A stretch of DNA of 64,000 nucleotides from Anadara kagoshimensis (taxonomy: Eukaryota; Mollusca; Bivalvia; Arcoida; Arcidae): assembly GCA_021292105.1 (NCBI GenBank), contig CM037871.1:18843460-18907459 (forward strand). Direction: 5' to 3'. Within the stretch, counting starts at the first letter, position 1. The number at the start of each line of letters is the position of its first letter. Position numbers and translations under genes: made by a program. Under the pieces are notes generated by a model that saw nothing but the letters and a program-made list of their open reading frames with translations, was not told the origin of the DNA and made no database searches. Positions 10,677-22,009 of this stretch are shown piece by piece.

Positions 10677-13238
10677 AAGCGACACATGCACCACCATGTT
10701 AATTTATTTCTATTTTCTAAAGGTGACAAGCGACATTACTGTTTAGTTAGAAATTTAAGTCGACTACTAGGTGATAGGACAGCACATCGTTGTGCCACAT
10801 ATTACTGTAATTATTGTCTACATGGTTTTACTTCTAATAGTCTTCTTGAGCAACATATTCCTTACTGTTCTCCCCATGGCATTCAGAAAACCAGTTTTCA
10901 AACCAGATCAACAGTGGGTGAATTCAAAAGCATTCAGAAACAGTTAAGAGTTCCGTTTATTATTATGCTGATTTTGAATCTTTTACCAAACCCATTTCTG
11001 ATTCAAACAATACAACAACAACACCTTTTCAAATACACGAACCTTCTGGATTTTGCTATAGGGTAGTATGCTCTCAAAATGAACTGTCCAAATCCGCTAA
11101 GGTATATAGGGAACCTGATGTTATTGATAAATTCTTTGGCTGTTTACTTGAAGAAGAACAAAATATTTCAGAAATTTAAAGTCAGGTTAAACCCATGAAT
11201 CTTACACCCAATGAGGAAAATTTATTCCAAAATACCGAAACTTGCCATATATGTGAGCAAGTGTTAGGTGCAGATAGGGTACGGGACCATTGTCATTAAC
11301 GGGGTAGTTAGAGGTGCTGCCCATAATGGCTGTAACTTTCAGCTTCAATATGGAAAATCAAAGAAAGATGGTAAAGTTGAATTTTACATTCCAGTGGTTT
11401 TTCACAACTTAAGATGGTATGACTCTCATTTGTTAATGGCTTCAGTCGGAAATTTAAAGATAAAAAGTTAACCTGCATCCCCAACAATATGGAAAAATAT
11501 ATCTCTTTTCTCTGGGTAATTTGAGATTCATTGACTCTCTACAATTCTTTAATGAATCTCTAGAAACTCTAGTAAAAATTTAGCAAAAGAAGGTTGTTCC
11601 AAATTTCAAAATTTACCTAGTCATTTCCCTGATCCTGGACAGCATAATCTATTACTGAGAAAAGGAGTGTATCCTTATGACTATGTTGCGGGTCCAGATA
11701 TTTTAAGAGACAAGTCTCCCAAGTAAGGAAAATTAATGAAGTTGAGATATCTGACATTGATTATCAGCATGCATACAATGTTTAAAACATTTAATTTGAA
11801 ATCTTTGGGAGACTATCACGATTTAATTTAAAAACAGATGTTTTGTTACTAGCAGATGTGTTTGAAAATTTTAGATCAGTGTGTTTGAAAAAATACAAGT
11901 TAGATAGTGCTTACTATTATAGTTCTCCTGGCCTTGCTTGGGATGCCATGTTAAAGAAAACTGGGGTAAAACTGCAATTATTAGATGATATTGACATGGG
12001 TTTTAATGATAGAGAAAAGTTTACGAAGCGGGATATCCATGATCAGTAAAAAAATATGCTAAAGCCAACAATCCACAAGTTCCCGGATTTGACTCCACTC
12101 AAAAAACCACTTGGCTAACGTATTTTGATAAAAATAACCTGTATGGTGAAAGTATGTCTCAACCACTACCCGAGAAAGATTTTGCTTGGTTAACTTCAGA
12201 ACAATTGGAGAGGATAGATATTACGAATATAGCCGATGATAGCGAGACTGGTTATATACTAGAAGTTGATTTAGAATATCCCCCACACCTACACGCCATA
12301 CATTTTGATTATTCTTTAGCTCCAGTGACAATGACTGTTACTGATGACATGCTATCAAATTATACTAAAAACTTAAAGGAAAAATTAGGATTAAAGGGGA
12401 AATCGTCCAAAAAGCTTGTCCCAAATTTATATCATAAAACCACCTATGTACTTCACTATAGAAATTTAAAGTATTATTTGTCTCATGATTTGAAATTAAC
12501 AAGAGTACATAGGGCTATCGAATTTACACAATCTACCTGGCTAAAACCATATATAGATTTCAATCCAGAAGAAAGAAAACAAGCCAAAAATGATTTCGAA
12601 AAAGATTTTTTTTTAAATTAATGAATAATTCTGTCTTTGGAAAATGTATGGAGAATATGCGCAAACGTGTCAACGTAGAACTTGTGACAACTAAACGACA
12701 GCAAAACCAAATTTTCAGTCTTTTAAAATATTCAATGATGATTTGGTTGGAGTTCATTTGAAAAGAGTTAACATTATCATGAATAGGCCTATATATGCAG
12801 GATTTTGCATATTAGACTTATCCAAAAAATTTCTATGTATCAGTTTCATTATGATTTTATAAAGGAAAAATATGGTAGTAAAGCTTCTTTACTTTACACA
12901 GATACTGATAGTACTTTATATGAAATTGAAACTGAAAATATTTATCAGGATATGTTTAACCATTCTAATGAGTTTGATACAAGTAATTATCCTAAAGATC
13001 ACTTTATAGTTTAATGTATGATAATGAATCTAAATTGACACATAAATGTACTGCCAAAGGAATTAAAAGGTGTGTTGTAGAGCGGCAGTTGAAACATGAT
13101 TTATATAAAGAATGTCTATTCAAAGAATGTTCTTTAAATCATAGTATGAATTCGATACGCAGTTATAATCATCAATTGTATTGCGTCACATTGAATAAAA
13201 CGAGCCTTTCCCCCTATGATGATAAACGTTATGTTTAA
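10677..13238 (+). pseudogene. polB: Protein-primed type family B DNA polymerase, broken (copy 2)
   Basis: Second copy of the same polymerase, with the same motif order. Motif C (LLYTDTDS) is at 12889-12912. The motif A to thumb-side segment is more open here (12154-12621, 155 codons) than in copy 1. The exonuclease segment is less open: one T is missing just before the YADFES codons, so the frame is lost near 10965. Shared lesions with copy 1 include the TAA near 11176 and the TAG near 11305. Other open pieces are 10626-11066 (its first codons are SINE-derived), 11843-12049, 12805-13014 and 13014-13238. Together the copies show a gene already decaying before duplication, plus private indels that may be real or sequencing error. 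Confidence 0.88.
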
Positions 13239-13775
13239 GATTCTGGAATAGATACTTTAGTTCATGGTCATAAAGACATACACAATCATGTATAATTTAT
13301 ATTATGTTGTTACTTGTAAGCTATTTGAAATGTATTTATATAATAAAAAGGTATTTGAATATATAATTGTTGTTGTTTATAAGTTGTCTTGAAGTTGAAT
13401 AAGATATGAAAGCATACAGTTCAAGATTATTTCATTTTAAATGCCACAACCGTTAGTGCGCGAGTACCTGGAATGAAGGCAAACTTGCCTCCAGTGAGAC
13501 TAGATCCTTCAGAAGAAGTTGAATTGTATGTCTACTAACATACCAGTCAGAATTATTTCACTTGCATCTGTTTTAGATTGACGTAAATGTATAGTAGTAC
13601 AGTAAGCCTATTTACCCCTTCTGTTCCGATTGAGATTGTAACTCTCGTACATCTCTTTAGAAATGTACATAGTAAACCAACAAAGACAAGTTTAAGCTTT
13701 ATTTACAATTTATTCTCCCCGTCATGAGTTACAATAGGTCGGGGAACTATCCTACTGTAACATTATAAAATAATC

Positions 13776-13928
13776 TCAATCTTCGTCTATATACCTATCA
13801 TCACCATCATCGTCGCTGTCTGAAGCCTCATCGTCGGAGTCATATGCTGCATCCTCGAAAAGAGGGTCAAACATGGTTTTGTGTTTTCTAAGTACTCTTG
13901 ACACGGCAGTTTCTATATCAACGTCCAT
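13776..13928 (-). CDS. Small acidic ORF overlapping the ATPase stop (copy 2)
   Basis: Counterpart of the 5250-5402 ORF with the same start, stop and acidic tail. One silent-looking difference falls near 13793 (ACCTATC for ACTTATC). The identical layout shows the overlap predates the duplication. The alternatives are the same: an independent small acidic protein, or a frameshifted ATPase C-terminus. Confidence 0.5.
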   Translation of the reverse strand: MDVDIETAVSRVLRKHKTMFDPLFEDAAYDSDDEASDSDDDGDDRYIDED

Positions 13929-14960
13929 CCCATTGCTTTCTCGAAATGCTGAATAAAGTATTCACTCTTTCTCGGATACATTTGTCTAGCTAAAGTTTGA
14001 ACACTCTGTTTATCTATGGGGTTATTAAACAGCACCAAGTAGTGGCAGTTTCTTCTTTGTGTGGGGTCTTTGTTAAAATATAAATTCTGATTGATAACAA
14101 TAATGGAAACGTTTCTATGGTGACTGCCTTCGGTAAACAAATCATATAAACGCGGGTCTTTGACAGACATCAGATCATCTATCACCAATAAATTTCTCAC
14201 ATTTGGATTAATGAAACTGTCTTTATCCAATTCCAATGGAATACCCTCAAAGAATTCGACAGGAGGATAAACTGACTGGCGAATAACATAATATAACGGT
14301 TGCCATCGTCTATAAAGCCATATGATTCTTTGCGGCGCAGGTTGAATTCTGGTATCTTGAAGTAAATTGGTGATCAAGTTGGTTTTACCACACCCCGTTG
14401 GACCTGATGTAATGCATGTAAAAGGGTGTTTGAGTATTAATTCTTGATCTTGTCCAAATGCTTCACTTCTCTGTGGTGGTGTGGTGGTGGTGGTGGTGGT
14501 GGTGGTGGTGGTGGTGAAGATACTTCACTTCTCTGTGGTGTTGGTGGTGGTGGAGATATTTCACTTCTCAGTGGTGGTGGTGGAGATACTTCACTTCTTG
14601 TGTGGTGGTGGTGGTGGTGGTGGTGGTGAGATACTTCACTTCTCTGTGGTGGTGGAGATACTTCACTTCTTTGTGGTAGTGGTGGAGATATTTCACTTCT
14701 CTGTGGTGGTGGTGGTGGTGGTGGTGGTGAAGATACTTCATTTCTCGGTGGTGTGGTGGTGGTGGTGGTGGTGGTGGTGGTGGTGGTGGATACGCTTGAC
14801 TGATTTGTGGTGGATACGCTTGACTGATTTGTGGTGGATATGCTTCATTGAGTTTAGAATGTTGTGATTCTTTTCTCTGGTGTGCACTTCGAATATGTCT
14901 AAGTAAGGCATCTTTTCTTGAAAACTTTTTACAGCAAACATAACACGATGTTGACTCCAT
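13913..14960 (-). CDS. A32-like packaging ATPase with N-terminal C2H2 finger (copy 2)
   Basis: Second copy. The ATG is at 14958-14960 and the C2H2 finger matches copy 1. The proline-rich spacer has an extra 21-base duplicated segment (TACGCTTGACTGATTTGTGG occurs twice, near 14790 and 14811). The REVKYL/His minisatellite spans about 14474-14790. The ATPase domain has Walker A at 14381-14404. Its frame is open upstream of Walker A into the minisatellite, and no ATG lies between, which again argues for an N-terminal extension. The ATPase domain appears undamaged; the repeat-rich linker differs in length and frame from copy 1. Confidence 0.75.
14474..14790. repeat. (GGT)n-AGATACTTCACTTCT minisatellite inside the ATPase gene (copy 2)
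   Basis: Same composite repeat as at 5940-6310, with about eight units and different tract lengths. Long apparent ORFs of Gly, Val, Trp or His runs across it are translation of the repeat. Confidence 0.85.
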
Positions 14961-15003
14961 GGTGGTTACCTCTAAAATGAAGACCGAATATGAAAACAGC
15001 CCT

Positions 15004-16120
15004 TTATATATCTTTCAGGGCTGAATCTGGAATCCACGAATTAAATTTGTTGGGCCACTGATACCACTTTACATATACTTCTGGTACTCCCATGCGTGTA
15101 CGTCGCTTAAGTACTTTCTCCACTTTCCACAGATCTTCCGGGTTTTTATGTACTTTCTGTAGCTCACTTTCAAAGAAAGATCCTTCTATAGGCTCATTAT
15201 CAAAGTCTGTTATCTTTTAAACTGTAATAGTTTGTCTCCAAAATCGTTTCCATATGCGGAACACTTCATGACTCCATTTCTCTTCATAGTCCTTCTTGAA
15301 AGCGTGTCGTAGCTGATTGATTTTAACTAGATCTCCCACTGTAAACTTGAATTTTTTGACGGGTTTAGATTTTCGCTCTATTTTTATAGTCTGGGGTCTC
15401 TTATCCATGTGCATGTATTTCCATAGCTAGGCTTCATTTTCTTCATTTACTGCAGCTGGACTTAGACCATTTAGAGCTGAATGTACGCTGTGGTTATAGT
15501 TATAAACCAGGCTAGGTAATAGATCTATGAACCGGTGGGTTGGATTATGTGAAAAGTATCTATACATCATAGAAGTGAGAGTTCGAATGACTCTTTCCGC
15601 GTATGCTGCTTTAGATATGCTACCGCTAATAATCTGTGTAATATGATTCTGTTTTAAATATTTCTGAAGAAGGGCATTTTTGAATTCCGAGCCGTAGTCG
15701 GATCTCAGTTTTTTTTGGTTTTCTACCCTCTGATATAATGGTTTCGAATGCCGACAGGGTTGACGATGCAGATGTATTTTTCATAGGTACTACCCATAGA
15801 TATCTAGAAAAAATATCAATCACTACTAACCAGTAACGCATAGAATCATTGTATTTAGCCAAATTACTAACATCGGCTAAATCGGTATCCCATAATGCAT
15901 CTATCCCGTCTGATATGACTCTCAATCGTTTAAATTTTGTTTTAAGAGGTCTATGTAAAGAATAACTGTCTTGATCTTGAAGCCATTTCTTTACTTCATA
16001 TAAGGACACTTTATATTTTTGAGATTTCAACAGATGATATAGTTTGGTCGTGCCTCGAAAACCTGCTGGCTGTTTGGGATCAAAATATATGTTTGATATA
16101 AATTCCTTCCAGTCTGACAT
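15004..16120 (-). pseudogene. Retrovirus-like integrase with chromodomain, broken (copy 2)
   Basis: Second copy. The N-terminal 164 codons (16120 to 15626) are open and include the first catalytic Asp (residue 80, in WDTDLADV) before the frame is lost at the same A8 run (about 15714-15721). Downstream, two nonsense substitutions are private to this copy: a Tyr codon to TAA near 15217 and a Gln codon to TAG near 15428. The chromodomain lies near the C-terminus. The stop is at 15004-15006. Copy 1 and copy 2 therefore died by different routes, with the A8 shift in common. Confidence 0.87.
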
Positions 16121-16363
16121 GTTTACCCTATCTACTTATATTTGTTAATAAAAAAACATTATATATAATAGTTGTTATATTAATCATTTATAAACAGCTG
16201 CTCTTAATAATAAGAACCAATCAGCGAACATTTAAATGGAAAGACCTGTTAAAAAATAGCTACTGAAAATCTCCAATCGATATACCGGCATGCTTAGACT
16301 CGATAATTTCACGGTCGGGGCGATCCCCCATAGGTTTACGTAAGACCCTCATTGATCCTCACT

Positions 16364-16678
16364 GATTGAGGATCTCCCATTATAAAGCATTAAGGCGTAG
16401 AACCCCCATTTCCTAATCATCATCATGATTGAGGATCTCCCATTATAAAGCATTAAGGCGTAGAGCCCCCATTTCCTAATCATCATCATGATTGAGGATC
16501 TCCCATTATAAAGCATTAAGGCGTAGAACCCCCATTTCCTAATCATCATCATGATTGAGGATCTCCCATTATAAAGCATTAAGGCGTAGAACCCCCATTT
16601 CCTAATCATCATCATGATTGAGGATCTCCCATTATAAAGCATTAAGGCGTAGAACCCCCATTTCCTAATCATCATACC
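16364..16678. repeat. 63-bp VNTR, five units (copy 2)
   Basis: Same 63-bp unit as at 7857, five times, starting at 16364, 16427, 16490, 16553 and 16616. Because 63 is divisible by three, the - strand shows a spurious 21-residue repeat ORF. Confidence 0.95.
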
Positions 16679-16761
16679 TTAATTGGTCCCTCTACAGGAA
16701 CTTTTTACTAAGAAGCATGCCACTTGCAAATGAATCGTTGATTTAGAAAAATTGCAAGATA

Positions 16762-17005
16762 TATTTGGCTGTTATCATAATATTGTTGATAAGCATAATG
16801 TATCTTTATCCAAAATCATCGTGGATATTATTAATGCTCCATAGTTCCATTTTCATTTCATTTAAAATTTCGATTTTCCGCATGGCGAGAGAAGCTAGCC
16901 AAACGGTGGTGCTTACTCTTTTGGAGCGTTCGGGTTCATCTCTCTGGAGGAAGTTCAGATGTTCAGTAGTTCAATCGTTCTCGAGTTTTTTTATTCCTTC
17001 TTTTT
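16762..17005 (+). mobile_element. Old, diverged retroelement 3' end (copy 3 flank)
   Basis: Counterpart of 8128-8370 with several substitutions (for example GAGCGTTCGGGTTCATCTC), fitting the greater age or faster drift of copy 3. Confidence 0.6.
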
Positions 17006-17179
17006 ATAACTGTGATTTTAACACAAAACCCTCTTTTAATTTGTTAACGCAAAACTCACGAGCCCTTATGGTTGAAAAGAATTTTCTCTTTGGTACGCTA
17101 CCCAAACCAAACTCCACACACACACATACACGCACACACACACATATTTATATACGATCTAGGACCGAGCTCAAGAACA

Positions 17180-18640
17180 TTTCAAATGGATGTAACATGG
17201 TACTTTTTAACATCACATTTCATTTATTATTTTGTCTGAGCTTTGTCAGTGGTTCATAAAGTTAAGTTGGTAAGAACCGTGACTATTGTATAGTACAGAC
17301 TGATGACAATAAACATTTATGAGCACATACAAACATACTTTTTTAAAACTTTAGACTGCATCTGTATAAAATGTCGCTGGTTTTATTACTACAGACTGGC
17401 TTTAACTCTGTCAAATCTCCGAATCACCAAAGCTAAACTTTGTCCATATAGCCTATTTTCTACATTCCTCATAAGATTGAAAACTTTGTGTTGATAAATA
17501 GCTTAAAATCTATCAACTATAACCCAACCGTTTCAAAATATTAATAGGTATCATTTATATATCATAAACTGACCTAGATTTAATTCGGAGAAATAGAAGC
17601 CGTTATTTAGTACTTCCTCATTTGGACACAGCATGTTATATTTGTTTTAATAATTTTATGCACTAAATATGTCAACAGAAAAATTAAACTATGTATATTT
17701 TGCACGGAAACCAAATTATGATAAAAAATAACATATAGGTATGCCGATTATTAATCAAAAACAAACATACTAATCCATTTCCGAATCACAATCCAGAAGC
17801 AAAGTTAAAACTTTGGAACTGACAAGTTAGGTTAGACACGTGAACTTCCGACAGGAAGTGAGGCCGGGTGCTCCGGAAGGGTAAGCACTTCCTGTTTAGC
17901 TAGCTACACCCGCCACGTGTGTAATCAAAATTGTGTGAAAGGAACATGGAACTACGAGACGTCAAATATATCCAAGGCAATCCTGGACACAGAGACATCA
18001 AACTTATCAACAATACTGTGATGACGGCCATAAAACTTTTTGAGGGCCTTGATAAGCCTAGGCTTGCAATATCCCTGAGTCAACAATTTATTTGCAAGCA
18101 GCCTGCTTCGTTGTACAAAGTCCCCGTAGTGGGAACAAGCTCTACCATAGCGTATTAATTGGGAAACAAATACACCATAGGCAGAAGAAGCAGGTATATT
18201 GCTGCATATAAAAGGAAAGTTGACAATAGAAAATTTGACAACCAATTACATTCTACACCCTGTGCATGCATATGTAATCAAAACTAAACAGAATAGCGTC
18301 GAAAAATACCTTTCTATAGAAGATCCTCAAACGCCCTTTTGTGAAATTAGTGGACTGGCTACTGGTTTGAAATGAAAGCACAAGAAGGCAAAACCTACTT
18401 TCACATTTGTCATAATTTGTTTATTTTATTGAACGAGTTTGATTTTGAAAACAATAAGATACAAAAACTGTTGAAACTTACCTGGAATTTACAAGTATTT
18501 ACTTTTTTGGTAAAATATAAAATTGCTCCACCAACGGAGTCGGACCCCTTGTCTGATAAAAGAATCCCCGTACGTAATTTTGGATTTTATCTAAATCAAT
18601 ACGTCATCTACTTAATCATAGCCTTTTCAAGTATTTACAT
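17180..18640. mobile_element. Tandem 8.6-kb unit, partial copy 3 (flank only)
   Basis: Homologous to the start of copies 1 and 2, but roughly 4-5 percent diverged by eye and interrupted by a retroelement 3' end at about 17752-18247. Homology stops near 18639: all copies share '...CAAGTATTTAC', after which copies 1 and 2 continue with CTAGATTC and this copy with ATGTATC. That point is the right edge of the array. Confidence 0.75.
17752..18247 (-). mobile_element. 5'-truncated 3' end of an RT retroelement
   Basis: An insertion present in copy 3 of the tandem array but absent from copies 1 and 2, which run uninterrupted across this point (near 575 and 9127). The - strand ORF (18245 to 17952) contains YGVFVSQLIRYGRACSHYGD, LLANKLL and KKFYGRHHSIVDKF, ending at a stop. 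This resembles the C-terminal, post-RT region of a reverse-transcriptase protein family frequent in mollusc and cnidarian genomes (family call from memory). The remaining 200 bases are 3' UTR ending in a T-rich TGTTTGTTTTTGATT. Truncation fits target-primed insertion. Confidence 0.7.
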
Positions 18641-18721
18641 GTATCATTTTTATCTTTGTGTTTAGTTATAAAGATTAAAATTTACCTTGTTATCTCATGA
18701 TTCGTAGCAATATACTTGGTA

Positions 18722-18835
18722 GGTCGAGTGCTTATTATGTAAGAGATGATTAATGTGTGCTACTGTTGATCGGGCCTGGGTTCCAGGTACTCTTTCGCCG
18801 AGCACTCAACATTTATAAAAGTAAAGAGTGATACG
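18722..18835 (+). mobile_element. SINE family A fragment (diverged)
   Basis: GGGCCTGGGTTCCAGGTACTC followed by TTTCGCCGAGCACTCAACAT matches the family A box B and following body, with the tail lost. Confidence 0.4.
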
Positions 18836-18839
18836 ATTA

Positions 18840-21322
18840 AACATTTTCAATGAAAATTGTAATGATCATTCAAGGTGTAACTTCACTTTCAATTTACGCT
18901 GATCATATCTCGAATTGCGAATCAACAAATAATTTTACATTATTTAATCTTTTATTGCAACCCATGTATATTTTCCAACAAAAAATTTGTATACCATTGG
19001 ACACAAACTGTGTATCATTCCCTGCTGAGATGTTTCTTTAGTAATATGAAGCAGAATTTATACAGAATCTTGTTAGATCTGGAGAGAAGATTACGTCAAA
19101 TCATTCAACTTAACATGCAGCTATGCAGATGCCGTTTTATAAATTTTGAGACTATACGAGTGCCATATAACCAAATAAACGTCTGATTCATGTTCTGGAC
19201 GTATTTCTCAATTATGATACCCCCGAAAGGCTATATTTGAAACTATATGACAAACTTCATGACTTCCATTTTTCTTTCATCAACTTTCCCTTTTTATGCA
19301 CATCTAATGCTCACAGGAAATCACTTTGTTATGTCATATTCACACTATAGGAATTTAAAACAATCATAGGCAACTATTATGTACTTTGTCGTACTTCACC
19401 TGTGTAACGATCTACAGTTCAGTGTCTTACGATCGGTACATAGAAATATAGAACAGGTGTACAGTTTTTGTTTCGTTAAAAAGAAATCAAAAACGATACA
19501 AAAAATGACCACATATATTTGAGTTCCTTATTAAATTCCGGTGATTTCAGTATTTTTTGTAAAATTTTAGGACGTCGGGAAATTACTTCCATTTTAAGTT
19601 ATAAATATAGCAGTTATTTCGGCACTATCTCTTAATATTCTTGTTTAATTTTTGGAAAATGTGGCGAAAGACCATTAGTTATAGGCTGTTTTTTCACGCT
19701 AATTTGATTTTTTTCAAAAATGACCACATCTAAAGTGTTAGAGCACACTTTGAGAAAGGTAAAAACATAAAAATCAAATGTTGGTTTTTGACGGCAAATT
19801 ACTTCCAATTTTATTTAAAAATAGGGGAATTTGTGAATATCTGGTGAAGAAATATCCAATATGGCCGACACCGCACCAAGTATAAAACATGCGATATGTT
19901 GTTTGTTTTTCCCCATCAATTCCAGGACAAGTTACACCGACTTCCCCGTAAGTAAAAAACAGTAAAAAAAATTATATTAATAATAACCAAACAAAAGGTG
20001 ATATAATTCTCAACCTTTGAATATACTATTAAAAGTTTTAAAAATTTAAAATTTAAAGACAGATTTGTCAGTCAGCTTCATAAATGTTCTGGATTTTTTT
20101 CATATAAATATAACGAGAAATGTGGGGAGAATGAAAATGAAATAATCTCTTAAGACAATAAAAATAATTATAAATGATTATTATAGACAAATAAGAAAAA
20201 AGTATATATTTTAATAATTTTAAAATTTCAAAATTAATTTCATTAGGCCAGTAAGTCGGTCCATCAGTATATCCATCCAAATTAATCTTATTAATTTGTT
20301 GGATTAATCTTATTAATTTGGTCAAATATATCTTTTCAAAATTACAGAAATAACATTTACCGGGTATCATAGAGACTTCATATCTAATGATTTATACACA
20401 CACGTGTCAATCATTTTTTGCAAATTGGACCTGTGGACGGTAAGTTCTTTTGATTACAGGTGATAAAGGTCTACTAATAAACAGGATGTTTATTGATAAT
20501 CTTTTAATTACTGGTATGTGAGATTCCACTTTAAGCAATATTAATTTATTGTGAATTTATAGAATCAGAAACTACCTATTGAAGTTTGCCGTGGGAAGAT
20601 TATACCAAAAAAACCAAGACATCATGGATTATGTGAACTTTGTAAAAGTGATTTTATACATATTTGTTTGTTATTGTAATATGAGAAATTTTCTGATGCA
20701 AACATGTATTCTATTGAGATAAATAATACATACTTTTTTCTAATAATGGGCCAAAATATTATTTAAAATTTTATTTATTTATTTATTTATGTATTTATTT
20801 ATTTTGCATTTACCAATTAAATATTTGTTAAATGAATTTGATAAGATAGTTGAACATTAGCATTGGGATGGATGGGTGCAGTGTTTCATGAATAATCACA
20901 TTTATTAAAATGTGTATTAGCATTTTTACTTATATTTGTATTGCGCACACATACAATTTGATTCATGACTGGATCAAGTTACTGTTTTTGTGTAAATTAA
21001 AAGGATAAACGTTTAATATATATCCCATTGTTTTTTGCCTAACAAACAGTATATCTTCTACTTCTAAATAACCATCTACTTTTTCTTTCTCTCGACTTGT
21101 ATATTTTCCTCTTCATGTAAACATTTAAAGTAATATACTGCTTTGCTTGGAATATCTCTTAGAATAATTTTTATCGTCATCAGTCCATTTTAATCTCATA
21201 ATGACCATGTCACGTTGTCAGTTACCCAGTGGTCAGTTATCGATAGCTCTTGGTAACGAGGTTTGTGAAATTTACCTGGAAGAGTTATTCCGCCTGATCA
21301 TTATACAATATTTTTGCAGTCG
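18840..21322. other. Non-coding AT-rich DNA with small duplications
   Basis: No supportable gene. Segments near 19502-19600 and 19719-19815 are imperfect direct repeats about 217 bases apart (AAATGACCACAT; AAATTACTTCCA). A 22-base tandem repeat of TTAATCTTATTAATTTG lies near 20280-20320, and a (TTTA)n tract at about 20775-20805. Confidence 0.5.
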
Positions 21323-21557
21323 GCAGAAATGAAATAATTTCATGTGAATATTTAAAAAGTTTCAAATAAAGAACATAAATAAAAATGTCCAAGATAAGTG
21401 GAATATGATAAATATTTATATTTCAACAAAAATATGTATGAAGGTGCAGCATGGACATTGGCGAGTTGTTCAATGTGCGTGTTTCATGAGTCCGAGTTAC
21501 AATGTTTATTTACAAAATGAATAAGCCCGGATGTGCCAAGTTATCGTGCGCGACCTA
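21323..21557 (+). mobile_element. Truncated right end of the DD(82)E transposon (element A)
   Basis: 235 bases nearly identical to 26607-26841, the right end of the full element, including the complete 32-bp terminal inverted repeat ending GCGCGACCTA. It starts abruptly at GCAGAAATGAAATAATTTC. It lies in the same orientation as the full element and is separated from it by one TA (21558-21559). Confidence 0.88.
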
Positions 21558-21591
21558 TATAGGTCGCGCACGATAACTTGGCACATCCGGG
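21526..21591. repeat. Perfect 66-bp palindrome (TIR-TIR junction)
   Basis: The arms of 33 bases match perfectly around the centre 21558/21559. The palindrome is the right TIR of element A, a single TA and the left TIR of element B, placed end to end. Confidence 0.95.
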
Positions 21592-21784
21592 GGTTTTCAG
21601 TTTGCAGCTCGTTCGATAAATGTTATGTTTTGGCCCATAGTGTATAACGGGGACAAGTGTTGAGAGTTCTATCCTGCTATAATACATTTTTTTTAACAAA
21701 AAAGTTTGATTAAGCCCATTAATAATAGTAATTTTAATAACAATAATGTCATTAATAATAATATCGTCAATATATTGTCGTGTG

Positions 21785-21825
21785 CTATTTTGACTCTATA
21801 TTTATTTAATAAAAAGTCAAAATAG
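21785..21825. repeat. Short hairpin
   Basis: CTATTTTGACT at 21785-21795 and its exact complement AGTCAAAATAG at 21815-21825, with a 19-base loop. Confidence 0.7.
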
Positions 21826-22009
21826 AAAATAATAATAATTTCTTAATATTTGCTGTATCAAATAATAAATTCTTCACCATGAAATGTATGCTGAATATAT
21901 TTAAAACAAGTTACTAGTGGCTTTGCGAAAAATTTTAATTCAAAACTATTTATTTATTAATCTTATGTACTTAGTCTTATTCTGTTTTTTTTTATTTTGT
22001 GTCTGGAAT

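Larger units (their letters stand above)
8552..17179. mobile_element. Tandem 8.6-kb unit, copy 2 (Maverick/Polinton remnant)
   Basis: Same gene order and orientation as copy 1. Over the first roughly 4.2 kb (8552-12750) the difference from copy 1 is almost only single-base indels, mostly losses in copy 2. From about 14960 on, real substitutions appear at roughly 1-2 percent by eye. The VNTR has five units here against three in copy 1. The stretch 8552-10367 is flank with no supportable gene. Confidence 0.85.

Noticed and set aside
16349..16675. 108-codon ORF with a perfect 21-residue repeat
   Set aside because: Produced by the 63-bp VNTR; the same region in copy 1 does not keep the frame.
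1..18640. Flanks as long terminal repeats of an LTR retroelement
   Set aside because: The genes are PolB, ATPase and integrase, not gag-pol. The same sequence precedes every flank, so a left LTR edge cannot be shown; a tandem unit explains the direct repeats.
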